Positions 26,383 to 35,625 of a DNA stretch of 64,000 nt are shown piece after piece. Each line of letters begins with the position of its first letter. Position 1 is the stretch's first letter. The position numbers and the translations under genes are program-made. A model generated the notes under the pieces. That model was not told the DNA's origin and ran no database searches. It worked only from the letters and a program-made list of their open reading frames with translations. This DNA is from JBDRRP01 sp964446485 (GTDB lineage Bacteria > Desulfobacterota > Desulfobacteria > Desulfobacterales > JBDRRP01): positions 1 to 64,000 of the forward strand of contig CAYUOU010000009.1 of assembly GCA_964446485.1 (NCBI GenBank). Direction: 5' to 3'.

Positions 26383-29358
26383 TAAAATCACCCCCTGCCC
26401 GGTCTGACCGTTGATCTTCACGACCACCGGCGCATCCAAACGGACATGGCGAACGAATTGAGAGGCTGACACGGCCGGCAGGCCATCGAGCCACGACCAG
26501 TCGATGCAGCCGTCGGTGCCCTCGGTTACGGTGAGATAGGGAATGCCCAGGGCGGTGATGTTCTGAAAAAAGTGCGACCCCTGCGACGGATCGGCGTGGA
26601 GAAGGTCATTTCGAACCTCGACAATGGCCCCCACGTTAGAAATCTGATGCCACTGAACAGGAATACCCAGCCACCGGTCGGCCGAGCCCCACCGGCCAGG
26701 CCCCACCAGCAGGTACGGCCGTTTTTGCGCACTCAATACGGCATTGCATCGGCCCACCGCTTCTGCCATTTTCGGAGTGGCGGCCGCCTCGAAAGCGTCG
26801 GGCCGCACATAGACGACATCTCTGATATCATCTATTCTACCGTTTCCCAAAGCCGAGGCCGACCGACAAAGGGCGTGGTTCACCTCCTCCGCTGAAATCT
26901 CCACGTCGAACCGCTCACCCCCGGTGGCCATCGGCCGCATCTGAAGGAAGTAGAACCCGTCCTTTTTGCCGCTGCCGGCCGGCGCCAACGCCACTGCAAA
27001 CTCCATCTCAACCGGGCACCCCATCCCCTGGCGCCCGATCTTGAGAAGATCGCCCAATACACTGGCCAGGGGAAACCGTTGATACTTCAATACCGAGGCG
27101 AAGGTGATCACCGCCGCGCCGGTGCCGTTGAACGTGTCGCGGATGCGGTGCTCATCGATACTGTAAGTACTGGCAAGAATCTTCACCGGCGCCTCTTCGG
27201 CGGCATCGTCGATATCGCGTCTATCCAAATTGGCGTTGGTGAGGTGGTCCAGCGATTCGGGGCAATCCGCGACCCTGAGGGCATAGAAGAATCGCTGCGC
27301 GTTCTCCAGGATATCGTCCACGGAAGAAAACTGCGGCAGGACTTCGGGATGTTTGGGTGAAAACCGCAGACTCCGCTCACCCTGCACCACGGTGCGTCCC
27401 ATGCCCAGGGCCACCAGTGCGATGCCGTCATCCGCCGTCATGGGAGAAATCGGGTAGTAATTGTGGCTTTGGGCCACCCCGGCGAAGGTGGGATAAAAAT
27501 AGTCGCCATGCCGGCTGCCGGCCAATTCTTGAATGATGACCGCCATGGCCTCCTCTTGGGGCAGGGCGGCGAGGTGCCGGGAAAAGGCGCGGGGATCTTC
27601 GTAAAAGGTGGACGCATAGACCAGCTTCACGGCACTCACCAGTTGGCGCAGCCGCACCACCGGGTCCGGGTGATTGTTGGGAATCATGTAGGTCTCATAA
27701 AGCCCGGCATAGGGCTGGAACTGAGCGTCCTCGAGAAGGCTCGAGGATCTGACGGATAGCGGAAACGTCACCTGTTTGACGAACGCAGACAGTTGCGTCA
27801 CCAGATGGGCCGGCATTTGCGCCTCGAGAAACCGTTTGGCCACCACGGCGTTGTCGCCAAGGTCTTCGGTCGAGGCCAGGTCTTCCATGCGGTTGTGCGA
27901 CAGGAATGCTTCGAAGCCATCGGTGCACAGGACCAGCGTCCGCGGCACCTGAATCTCCACCGTCGGATAGGCCTGGTGCAGTTCCATGGCGTCTTGAAGC
28001 ATGGCGGACATGAAGGCAAGGCTTCTGGCTTTGCCGCCCAGAGAGCCGCTGCCGATGCGAACGAAATCCATGACACTTGGATCGTAGGCCCCTGATTTGA
28101 ATTGGGCCACCACTCCTTTTTGGCGCAGTCGACGGAGGGCCTGGATGTTGGTAATGAGATACCGTCGCATTCCATCGACGTCGTCGAATGCATCCGCGCT
28201 GACCTTTCTGAAGGATGATGCCAGGGCGATTTCCGAGCGTCCCATGATCCAGTTGGAAAAATGGTTGCGATGGGCATGATAGCGCAGACAGCCTTCAGGC
28301 ACCTCGGCGATGCGCTCCTGAAGCTGTCTTAAATTTGACGCTCTGGCGACTTCTTTGCCGTCCGGCAGGCGAAATACGAAGTCTCCGAAACCAAGGTCGG
28401 AGAGAAAGAACCCATGGATTTCTTTCAGCAGATGCGGTGTGTTCTTGTCCAGAAACGCCGCGGGCACACTGGCGGCGCGTTTGGCATTCTCTGGGTCGGA
28501 ACTGAGCAGCAGCAGCGGCAAATCCGGAATTTCCGCGCGCACCCGGGCCAGGAAGTTCCAACCGGCGTCAGGGTCCATAGTCCCTTGCCGCGGCATCCGA
28601 GTATCTGAAATCACTCCAAACATGTAATCCTTGTAATGCTCGTAGAGCGTCACCGCCTCATCGTAGGTCTCCGCCAGAAGTATTTTGGGCCGCGCCCGCA
28701 TCTTCAGCAGACGATGGTCTTCGTTGAGGCCGTCCATGAGAATGGCCTGCGTTTGACGCACCACTTCCTTGTACACGAGGGGCAGCAGCACCGACTGGTA
28801 AACCGGGTTGTCCTCCACCAACAGCAGCACGCGCACCTGGGCCTTTTGGCAATCGCGCGCCACGTTCATCCGGTCTTCCACGCTTTTCACAATGGCCAGG
28901 AGCAGGTCGCTGTTGCCGGACCATATGGCGATGCGGTCGATGCCGTTGCGATGCTTTCCCGGGGGAACCGGGAAAATCCCCCGCGGGCTGTGGGCCAGCA
29001 AAATAACCGGCAGGTTGGGTTTCAGGGCCCGCACCGCCGCGCCGAATGAAAAGGCGTCCATGTTGTCCAGATGCGGCATGGTGAGCACCAGATCCACGAC
29101 CTTTTCACGAATGATCTCGAGGGCCTTCTTGGCGCTGGCGATACGGGTGACCCGCGGGGGGTGGCTCAAGTTCAACCCGCTGTATTCCGTGATGATGCGG
29201 GTGGCGAGGCTGCCGTCTTCTTCGAGAATGAAGGCGTCGTAAGGGCTCGATACCAGGAGGATACGGCGCACCTTGCTGGCCATAAGCTCATGATAGATCT
29301 TGAAATTGACGTGAAACGCGCTGTCTAATTTGGCGTTGGGAACGGTGTCGGTTGTCAT
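26350..29358 (-). CDS. PEP/pyruvate-binding (PPDK N-terminal-like) protein with receiver-like domains
   Basis: 1002 residues. The N-terminal part contains two response-regulator-like stretches: ILLVSSPYDAFILEEDGSL, and later LLLVEDNPVYQ with ISDTRMPR and a lysine in FLDKNT. The central part carries the pyruvate phosphate dikinase ATP-grasp-like domain (GSLGGKARSLAFM, FPLSVRSSSLLEDAQFQPYAGLYET, FYFLQMRPM). No phosphohistidine swivel motif (GG-T-H-A type) and no PEP-barrel domain is visible, so it is unlikely to be a complete PEP synthase. A C-terminal region with LLVGPGRWGSADRWLGIPV is shared by this uncharacterised family. ATG 29358 is chosen where family similarity starts; its ribosome site is weak. 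Confidence 0.8.
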   Translation of the reverse strand: MTTDTVPNAKLDSAFHVNFKIYHELMASKVRRILLVSSPYDAFILEEDGSLATRIITEYSGLNLSHPPRVTRIASAKKALEIIREKVVDLVLTMPHLDNMDAFSFGAAVRALKPNLPVILLAHSPRGIFPVPPGKHRNGIDRIAIWSGNSDLLLAIVKSVEDRMNVARDCQKAQVRVLLLVEDNPVYQSVLLPLVYKEVVRQTQAILMDGLNEDHRLLKMRARPKILLAETYDEAVTLYEHYKDYMFGVISDTRMPRQGTMDPDAGWNFLARVRAEIPDLPLLLLSSDPENAKRAASVPAAFLDKNTPHLLKEIHGFFLSDLGFGDFVFRLPDGKEVARASNLRQLQERIAEVPEGCLRYHAHRNHFSNWIMGRSEIALASSFRKVSADAFDDVDGMRRYLITNIQALRRLRQKGVVAQFKSGAYDPSVMDFVRIGSGSLGGKARSLAFMSAMLQDAMELHQAYPTVEIQVPRTLVLCTDGFEAFLSHNRMEDLASTEDLGDNAVVAKRFLEAQMPAHLVTQLSAFVKQVTFPLSVRSSSLLEDAQFQPYAGLYETYMIPNNHPDPVVRLRQLVSAVKLVYASTFYEDPRAFSRHLAALPQEEAMAVIIQELAGSRHGDYFYPTFAGVAQSHNYYPISPMTADDGIALVALGMGRTVVQGERSLRFSPKHPEVLPQFSSVDDILENAQRFFYALRVADCPESLDHLTNANLDRRDIDDAAEEAPVKILASTYSIDEHRIRDTFNGTGAAVITFASVLKYQRFPLASVLGDLLKIGRQGMGCPVEMEFAVALAPAGSGKKDGFYFLQMRPMATGGERFDVEISAEEVNHALCRSASALGNGRIDDIRDVVYVRPDAFEAAATPKMAEAVGRCNAVLSAQKRPYLLVGPGRWGSADRWLGIPVQWHQISNVGAIVEVRNDLLHADPSQGSHFFQNITALGIPYLTVTEGTDGCIDWSWLDGLPAVSASQFVRHVRLDAPVVVKINGQTGQGVILSAGFDEIGRG

Positions 29359-29615
29359 GGACGGTGGCCGGTGTGTTTTGGGGTTGAAACGCCGCGGCGA
29401 CGGGGTTCTTGGCCGCCTGTGGAACAGGCTACCACACTCCAGCAGCGGAGGCCAGCCACCGCCTATGAGAAGTGCTCGGTGCCGCCGGATGCCCGCGGCC
29501 GGCCCGCTTGCCTGTGGGCCCTGCCCCTGAACCATGCAGGGACTGCGGGAGGCATGGAGATTGCATCATCATTGACGGGTTTCATGGAAGGGAACGTCAT
29601 CGTGGAACGTCGATC

Positions 29616-29813
29616 ATGATCGTTTGTCGCCGCTGCAGACATTTTTTCATTACCTGGGAGAAAGGATCCCCCTACGGCTGCCGTGCCATGGGGTTCAAGT
29701 CACGGATGATGCCCAGCCGCGCGGTCCAGCGGGCGACACCGGGAATGACGTGTCAATTTTTTTCGAAGAAACCGGAGGGCGCCGCCAGGAGAGTTAGAGC
29801 GGCGGCATCGTAA
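29616..29813 (+). CDS. Small conserved Cys-rich protein
   Basis: 65 residues. Cysteines in CRRCRHFFITWEKGSPYGCRAMGFKS and later GMTCQFF give a CxxC...C...C arrangement suggesting a metal site. I recall close relatives in many Desulfobacterota, some annotated by error as uracil-DNA glycosylase; there is no glycosylase domain here. ATG 29616 begins the conserved part; the ribosome site is weak. It is transcribed away from the PEP-binding protein gene, and the 257-bp spacer between them shows no clear promoter. Confidence 0.65.
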   Translation: MIVCRRCRHFFITWEKGSPYGCRAMGFKSRMMPSRAVQRATPGMTCQFFSKKPEGAARRVRAAAS

Positions 29814-29871
29814 GAGGACAGCACCGCCGCCGTCCTGCGTCCGGTTTGATCAAGGAAGAAACTTTCAGCGC

Positions 29872-29902
29872 GTAGGATGGGAGGAGCGCAGCGGATCCCA
29901 TC
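29872..29902. repeat. Widespread-type intergenic palindrome
   Basis: A sequence of the GTAGGATGGG-AGCGCAGCG-TCCCATC type with arms GATGGGA (29876-29882) and TCCCATC (29896-29902). Similar elements are common in intergenic DNA of many bacteria. The spacer 29814-29981 holds nothing else recognisable. Confidence 0.5.
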
Positions 29903-29981
29903 GATCAGGCCATGCGGGTCACGCACTGCCGGCAGTGTTTGGTCATGGGTGCTTTTCGGTCAGCGCCAACGCCAACCGTGT

Positions 29982-30467
29982 CTACGGATAGACCGCGATA
30001 CCCTGGCGACCGTCGATGACGATCCCCATGCTGTTGAGCATCTCCCATGAGCGCTGACGGTCGAGATCGGAGGTGCGCGTCGACTGGTAGCGAATCAACT
30101 CCTGGAGCACATCGTCGCTCATCCCCTTTTGCTTCAAGGTCATGAGGTCGTTGATGCTGCTGGTATTGATGGGCTGGACGTCCTTGCCGTAGACAATGGG
30201 TTCACGGTTTTTCATGAACGAACGCTCCCGCACCAGCAGGGTGATGGTATCGTCGGACAGGCCCGCGGTTTTGAGCGAGATAATTTCATCCACGGTGAAG
30301 GCGGCCGTTTCCAGTGATTTTTCGGCGATGAGCGCCTCGATGACACTATCGCCCACACCGGCGGCGCCCAGTGCGGTGAGCTGCCGGCTGCTGATGCCCA
30401 AGCCCACCGCCGCGGCAATGATCACCAGGAGGCATGGACGGATCCAATATGTTCCGGAGGGAGTCAT
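29982..30467 (-). CDS. Hypothetical exported/membrane-anchored protein downstream of flgL
   Basis: 161 residues with an N-terminal hydrophobic anchor (ACLLVIIAAAVGL type, residues 12-25) and three related short helical units: LTALGAAGVGDSVIEALI, IISLKTAGLSDDTITLLV and LMTLKQKGMSDDVLQELI. The last two share the pattern hxxLKxxGhSDDhhxxLh. It starts 5 bp after flgL, so it is co-transcribed with hook-filament junction genes. I know no function; an envelope protein linked to the flagellum is possible. Confidence 0.65.
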   Translation of the reverse strand: MTPSGTYWIRPCLLVIIAAAVGLGISSRQLTALGAAGVGDSVIEALIAEKSLETAAFTVDEIISLKTAGLSDDTITLLVRERSFMKNREPIVYGKDVQPINTSSINDLMTLKQKGMSDDVLQELIRYQSTRTSDLDRQRSWEMLNSMGIVIDGRQGIAVYP

Positions 30468-30471
30468 GCGC

Positions 30472-31377
30472 TTACCCTAAAAACTTCAGGAGATTGGGTT
30501 GAATGATGCGCGCCGAGACAGCCAGGGCCGATTCATAGGCGGTCTCTTCTGATTTGAGATCCAGTATGGCTTCGGCCAAATCCACCCCTTCGGTTTCCGA
30601 CAGAGCGTTTTCGAATCCCAGACGGAGCCGAAACAGTTGATGCTCGGTGGACTCCAGTTGGCCGTAGACGGCGGCATTGTCGGCGCGCACGCGACGCACT
30701 TGATCCACGGCGGTGGCGAGTCGGTTTTGCCGATCCTGTAAAACGGCCGGATCGGGCGCTGGCGCGGCGAGTTCGGCGGCGACATCGGCAAGCAGGGCAA
30801 ACACGTCTTCGATCCCAGAAAAGATCGCTTCGCCGTTGGCGCGAACGGCAATCTCCGTGTTTTCTCCCACCATGTATCGGGCGTCGGCACCGGCCGAGTT
30901 GTCTCCGGTGTAGGTGATCGTTCCCGTAACCGGGTCGGCGGTGAACGGTGGGATGTCGTTTTTACGACCGGCAAAGAGATACACACCATCCTGCTGGCTG
31001 TTGGCCAGTCCGAGGAGTTGTTCACGAATGTGGGTAATCTGGTCGGCGGCGATGGTTCGGGATTCGGCGTCACCGGTTCCCGCAGCGTTGTCCGCAGTGA
31101 CGCGCTTGGCATCGTTGATGAGTTCGTCCACCATCCCCAGGGTCGTCTCCACAATGTCTAATCGGGTTTTCGCTCTTTCCAAGTTGCGCTGGTATTGATC
31201 GATGGCGGCGATGGTTTTTCGATAATTCAACACCGAAGACATGCCGGCCGGATCGTCGGACGGCCGATTGATTTTTTTCTGTGTCGATACCCGCGTCTGG
31301 GCATCCAGCAATTTCTCCGCCCGCTGAAACAAATTTCCGATGACGGTGCGATGCATCTGAGTGGAGGTGATGCGCAT
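30472..31377 (-). CDS. flgL: Flagellar hook-filament junction protein FlgL
   Basis: 301 residues, flagellin-like. The N-terminal helix (MRITSTQMHRTVIGNLFQ, then RVSTQKKINRPSDDPAGMS) and the C-terminal helix (DLAEAILDLKSEETAYESALAVSARIIQPNLLKFL) are typical. It is secreted through the flagellar channel and joins the hook (through FlgK) to the filament. It follows flgK by about 30 bp. Confidence 0.95.
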   Translation of the reverse strand: MRITSTQMHRTVIGNLFQRAEKLLDAQTRVSTQKKINRPSDDPAGMSSVLNYRKTIAAIDQYQRNLERAKTRLDIVETTLGMVDELINDAKRVTADNAAGTGDAESRTIAADQITHIREQLLGLANSQQDGVYLFAGRKNDIPPFTADPVTGTITYTGDNSAGADARYMVGENTEIAVRANGEAIFSGIEDVFALLADVAAELAAPAPDPAVLQDRQNRLATAVDQVRRVRADNAAVYGQLESTEHQLFRLRLGFENALSETEGVDLAEAILDLKSEETAYESALAVSARIIQPNLLKFLG

Positions 31378-31409
31378 GGTGTGCTCCTCGTTGTCAGGCG
31401 TCTTCGCGG

Positions 31410-32795
31410 CTACATCCGCATCAGGGTATCCAGCATCTGGTCGACGGTGCTGATCAACTTTGCGGAAGCATTGTAGGCATGCTCGAATTCCACCAGTTTC
31501 ACCATCTCCTCGTCGATGGAAACTCCCGAAATGGATTCCCGGTAGTTGTTCAGTTGATTGAGCGTGCTTCCCTGATAGCCGCGGTAACGGGTCGCCGTTG
31601 CGGTTTCGATGCCCACCGTGCTCACGAGACCGTTGTAATAGTCATCATATGTGGCCGTGCCGCCGTTCATCGTGGCGGTGTTCTGGAGGGCGGCGATGGC
31701 GATGGCATTCCCGCCGCCACCCGGCAGACCGCCGGGGTCGGATGCAACGGCGATGCGGCGCGGGTCGGCGGTGATGGCGCTGCTGACAGCCATGTCGGCA
31801 GCCGAACTGCCCGTGAAGAAATCGACGCCGGCACCGCCGGTGAGATCCCATCCGGCGCCGTGCTGCGCGTTGACGCGGGTAATCATGTCTGCGGCCAGGG
31901 CGTCGAGCTGCCCGATGGCTCCGGATGAAAAGGTATCCCGGGTCTCCAGCAGCCCCCGCAGCGTGCCGCTGGCAATGCCGTCATTGAGGGGCACCCCCGG
32001 AGCGCTGTCCCAGGAGATATCGTGGTGTCCGGTGGCCGGATTGACAACGGTGGTCAGCTGTCCGAAGGGGCTCGTCCCAACGAGCGGGTTGCCGTCGTCG
32101 AGGGTCACGGTGATGCGGCCGTCGTCCGCCTCGGCGCTGGTGAACGAAATACGCGATCCCAGGTCTCCAAGCAACCGATCACGCTGGTCGCGCTGGGCGT
32201 TGGCGAACTGACCGCCGGCCTCGATATTAACGATTTCCGTATTGAGTTCGTTCAACCGGGCGGCCATGATGTTGATATCCGCCACCGTTCCGGTGATCTG
32301 CACGTCGGCGTCCTGCTGGGCACGGACCAGATCGGTGCGCATCTGTTGAAAGGTGTCCGCGAGGTATCCGCTTCTGGCCGCCAGAACCGACCGCTCCGAT
32401 GGTCCGGCGGGATTGTTGGCCAGATCCTGCCAGGCGCCCCAAAAATCGCTCATGGCCTGGTTCAATCCATAACCTTCGGATTCGTTGAACACCATCTCCA
32501 CCCGGCTCAATGTTTTTTCCTGAGCTTCCCATCGCCCCAGATCTCCGGCAGCGGTGTTGATCTGAGCGTTGATGAATCGGTCGAACACCCGCTCCACGTG
32601 GGTCACCGAAACACCGGTGCCGATCTGCCCGATATTGGGGTCATCGAGCTGGGGAGAAGTCACCAGGTTCGTGCGTCGGCGCGTGTAGCCCGGCGTGTTC
32701 ACATTGGCGATATTGTCGCCGGTGGTCTGGATGTTTTGCTGCTGGGCAAACAGGGACTGCCGCCCGATATCGAGGATGCCGTTAATGGTAGGCAT
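31410..32795 (-). CDS. flgK: Flagellar hook-associated protein FlgK
   Basis: 461 residues, somewhat short for FlgK. The N-terminal rod/hook motif IQTTGDNIANVNTPGYTRRR and the C-terminal VSIDEEMVKLVEFEHAYNASAKLISTVDQMLDTLMRM are diagnostic. It is the first hook-filament junction protein and a client of the FlgN chaperone, whose gene is upstream. It is preceded by cheB by about 30 bp, so chemotaxis genes and junction genes share one transcript. Confidence 0.95.
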   Translation of the reverse strand: MPTINGILDIGRQSLFAQQQNIQTTGDNIANVNTPGYTRRRTNLVTSPQLDDPNIGQIGTGVSVTHVERVFDRFINAQINTAAGDLGRWEAQEKTLSRVEMVFNESEGYGLNQAMSDFWGAWQDLANNPAGPSERSVLAARSGYLADTFQQMRTDLVRAQQDADVQITGTVADINIMAARLNELNTEIVNIEAGGQFANAQRDQRDRLLGDLGSRISFTSAEADDGRITVTLDDGNPLVGTSPFGQLTTVVNPATGHHDISWDSAPGVPLNDGIASGTLRGLLETRDTFSSGAIGQLDALAADMITRVNAQHGAGWDLTGGAGVDFFTGSSAADMAVSSAITADPRRIAVASDPGGLPGGGGNAIAIAALQNTATMNGGTATYDDYYNGLVSTVGIETATATRYRGYQGSTLNQLNNYRESISGVSIDEEMVKLVEFEHAYNASAKLISTVDQMLDTLMRM

Positions 32796-32827
32796 GGTGA
32801 TCGCCTTTCACGCGGTTGGGCGCCGGC

Positions 32828-33862
32828 TCATGCGGCCAGCGCCTTGAATATGGCCTGAGGCACCGTTGACAAGGCCACGACGGTAGTCGTAGCGCCCATT
32901 TTGATGGCTTCCTTGGGCATGCCGAAAACGATACTGGTGGCCTCGTCCTGGGCCATGGTCTGGGCGCCGGCATCCTTCATGGCCAGTAAACCCTTGGCGC
33001 CGTCGGCCCCCATGCCCGTCAGCACCACCCCCACGGCGTTTTTACCGGCCACCTTGGCAACGGATTGAAACAACACGTCCACGGCCGGCCGCTGGTAATG
33101 CACCCGGGGGCCGCTTTTGATGGCCACGAGGTACTGTGCCCCGCTGCGCCGAAGCACCATGTGGTAGTTGCCCGGGGCGATGAGGGCCACTCCCGGCACC
33201 ACAGGGTCGTTGTCCCGTGCCTCCCTGACCTCCAGCTGACAGATCTCATTAAGGCGTTGGGCGAAGGAATGGGTGAAATTCTCCGGCATGTGCTGAACTA
33301 TGACGATGCCCGGTGTGGTGCCCGGCAGGGTGCGCAGCACCGATTCGATGGCCTTGGTGCCGCCGGTGGAGGCGCCAATGGCGATGACTTTGTGGGTGGT
33401 CTGGGTCAAGAGCTGTGCGGCGGGGATATTGCTCTGGGATTCGGGGGTCGGGGCGGCCTGGTATTTTTTGAGGTCGGCGGCTGCCGCCGCCCGGATGGCC
33501 CTCGCCAAGTCGTTGGCGATGTTTTGCGTCGAATACGACGCCCCCGGTTTGCAGAGCACCTCAACCGCCCCCAAGTCCAGTGCCTTCATTGCAATCTCGC
33601 TGTTTCGGGGAGTGAGCGAGCTGAGGACCACCACCGGCATGGGATAGTGCCGCATGAGTTTCGCCAGAAAGGAGAGCCCGTCCATCCGCGGCATCTCCAT
33701 ATCGAGAGTGATGACGTCGGGCTTGAGCCTGACGATCTTTTCCCGGGCCACATACGGATCGACGGCCGTATCCACCACATCGATGTCACCGAATCGGTTT
33801 AACTCCTCGGTCATCTTCTTTCGGACCACAGCAGAGTCGTCAACGATTAACACCCGTATCAT
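32828..33862 (-). CDS. cheB: Chemotaxis protein-glutamate methylesterase CheB
   Basis: 344 residues: a receiver domain (VLIVDDSAVV, phospho-acceptor D54 in ITLDMEMPRMDG, lysine in CKPG) followed by the methylesterase/deamidase domain with GASTGGTKA (catalytic Ser), VQHMPENFT (His) and GMGADGAKG (Asp). It removes methyl groups from chemoreceptors when phosphorylated by CheA. ATG 33862 starts the receiver motif. No cheR lies in this window. Confidence 0.95.
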   Translation of the reverse strand: MIRVLIVDDSAVVRKKMTEELNRFGDIDVVDTAVDPYVAREKIVRLKPDVITLDMEMPRMDGLSFLAKLMRHYPMPVVVLSSLTPRNSEIAMKALDLGAVEVLCKPGASYSTQNIANDLARAIRAAAAADLKKYQAAPTPESQSNIPAAQLLTQTTHKVIAIGASTGGTKAIESVLRTLPGTTPGIVIVQHMPENFTHSFAQRLNEICQLEVREARDNDPVVPGVALIAPGNYHMVLRRSGAQYLVAIKSGPRVHYQRPAVDVLFQSVAKVAGKNAVGVVLTGMGADGAKGLLAMKDAGAQTMAQDEATSIVFGMPKEAIKMGATTTVVALSTVPQAIFKALAA

Positions 33863-33901
33863 AATTGTCTTTTCTCCTCGCCACATCCTGCGGCAATTCG
33901 G

Positions 33902-34366
33902 TTAACCCGGGAGGTCGCCGTCGCTGAACAGGTAAAGACTGAGAAAGCCCTCGTCCAAGGTCAAGCCCGCAACGGCGATGGCCGCGGCGGCATCGCCCGC
34001 ATAGGGGCCTTCTGTCAGCTGAGGGGTGGAAATATTGAAAACGGCTTCGGCGCCGGCAATGGCCGGCAGCACGTTGCCGCAAATAATGTTGAGCGCCTCT
34101 TTCAACGCGTCACGCTGTTCTTCTTCGGAAATCGTTTCCGCTTCGTCGAGGCCCAGCATATTGGCGGCCAGCTCTGAGAGCCCTTCCGCGCCAAACTCCA
34201 TTACCAGCGAGCCAGAACAGGGGCCGGAGAAATCGGCGCTCACCGTGATGCGTTCCGCATCGGCAAATTGGGTTAAATCTTCTTCGGACGCTGCAAAAAT
34301 GAAAGCCAGCTTTTCCAGCGTGTCAATGGTCTCTTCGACAAGGATCTGCACTACCCGCTCATTCAT
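33902..34366 (-). CDS. CheX/CheC-like CheY-P phosphatase
   Basis: 154 residues of the CheC/CheX/FliY superfamily, with one conserved E-x2-N active-site motif in LKEALNIICGNVLPAIAG and the flanking helical/strand pattern (LEKLAFIFA, GSLVMEFG). A single motif favours CheX-like over CheC-like. It would dephosphorylate CheY-P. Its start overlaps the cheY stop by 8 bp, a direct genetic link to its substrate. Confidence 0.8.
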   Translation of the reverse strand: MNERVVQILVEETIDTLEKLAFIFAASEEDLTQFADAERITVSADFSGPCSGSLVMEFGAEGLSELAANMLGLDEAETISEEEQRDALKEALNIICGNVLPAIAGAEAVFNISTPQLTEGPYAGDAAAAIAVAGLTLDEGFLSLYLFSDGDLPG

Positions 34367-34748
34367 GGCTTTCTCCCATGCCGGTCAGGCGGTAGATGGT
34401 GTCGCGAATTTCCTCGGGCGTGAAGGGCTTGTGGACAAAGGCCGCGCCCATTTTCCGCAGCCGGGCGATGCGGGTCTCACTCCCCTCGGTGGAAATCACC
34501 ACCACCGGTATGTCTGCGGTTTCCTGTGCCGCCCTCATCCGCCGAATCATCTCTTCACCGTTCATGACCGGCATGTTGATGTCCACGAGGACAAGGTCGA
34601 TCCAGTGTTCCCCAAGGGCGTCAAGCCCCTCCTGCCCGTTGCCGGCCTGGACGACTTCCCCCAGCGGGACTTGGGCCATCTTCATGGTTTTCAGCACCAT
34701 GGACCGCATGACCTTGCTGTCGTCTACAATGAGTACGTTCAACGCCAT
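34359..34748 (-). CDS. cheY: Chemotaxis response regulator CheY
   Basis: 129 residues, a single receiver domain: VLIVDDSKVMRSMV, phospho-acceptor D56 in LVDINMPVMNG, T/S in ISTEGSE and K107 in VHKPF. It carries the signal from CheA to the FliM motor switch encoded further upstream. It is flanked by an HDOD gene and the CheX-like gene. Confidence 0.92.
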   Translation of the reverse strand: MALNVLIVDDSKVMRSMVLKTMKMAQVPLGEVVQAGNGQEGLDALGEHWIDLVLVDINMPVMNGEEMIRRMRAAQETADIPVVVISTEGSETRIARLRKMGAAFVHKPFTPEEIRDTIYRLTGMGESHE

Positions 34749-34758
34749 GATTTACCTC

Positions 34759-35625
34759 TCAACCGTCTTCCTTACCCAAGGTAAGTTTATCGGCCAGTTC
34801 GTCGATCCATTTCAACGTCTCACTGGCCACAATCTCCAGATGTCGTGTCTTCAACCCCAGCCGCTCAACGGCGCCCGGCGCGGGGGCGCACAGCAGGCCG
34901 TCTTTGCCGATGCCCACCCCGATCATCCGACACAGGACATTGGCCACGTGAACCAGATCGATCATGGTGTCCGCAGGGTCGACAGCGTCGGGGCGATGAT
35001 GATACCGAACGGCATCGATAATGCGCTGAGGAAACGACCATGCCTCAAGGATTCGTGCGCCGGTCTCGGCGTGATCGATGCCGAGAATCTGTTTTTCCGT
35101 TTCCTGAAACTCTTGTTCCGCCTCCGAGACGTCGCCCGCCATTTCCGCCTGACCCTGCTGGATAAAGGCGCCCAAGACCAATTTGCCCACGTCGTGGAGG
35201 AGCGCGGCCGTGAATATTTCTTCTTCCGGCGCCAATCCCAGAGCCCGCACGAGCCCTTCGGAGGCGACGGACACAGCGATGGAATGTCGCCACAGGTCGC
35301 CGGCGCCCATATCGTAGCCGTGAACACCCTGGTTCATAATGGTGCTCATGCAGGTCGCCATCACCATCTGCACCAGCTGTTTGGTGCCCAGCATGACGAT
35401 GGCCTGGCGCAGGGAACCGATCCGCTGCGCGAATCCGAAATAGGAGGAATTGGCCAGGCGCAAAACGCCGGAAGTCAGACCCGGGTCATAACGCAGCACG
35501 TCTTCGATTTCGGCGGCGGTGATCTCGGGGTCGTCCAGCATGGTGAGCAGCCGTGCGGCCGCACCCGGCATGCTGGGAAAGGACTCCACGGAGGCCAGGA
35601 TGTCTGCGATGCGGTCACGGCTCAT
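34759..35625 (-). CDS. HDOD-domain signalling protein
   Basis: 288 residues, one HDOD domain (FPSMPGAAARLLTMLDDPE, VLRYDPGLTSGVLRLANSSYFG, LWRHSIAVSVAS, TAALLHDVGKLVLG, HAETGARILEAW). The HD motif is partly kept, but HDOD proteins generally lack phosphohydrolase activity and act as regulatory adaptors, several of them in motility. The ATG overlaps the cheD stop, and cheY follows after 10 bp, so it belongs to the chemotaxis module. Confidence 0.88.
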   Translation of the reverse strand: MSRDRIADILASVESFPSMPGAAARLLTMLDDPEITAAEIEDVLRYDPGLTSGVLRLANSSYFGFAQRIGSLRQAIVMLGTKQLVQMVMATCMSTIMNQGVHGYDMGAGDLWRHSIAVSVASEGLVRALGLAPEEEIFTAALLHDVGKLVLGAFIQQGQAEMAGDVSEAEQEFQETEKQILGIDHAETGARILEAWSFPQRIIDAVRYHHRPDAVDPADTMIDLVHVANVLCRMIGVGIGKDGLLCAPAPGAVERLGLKTRHLEIVASETLKWIDELADKLTLGKEDG

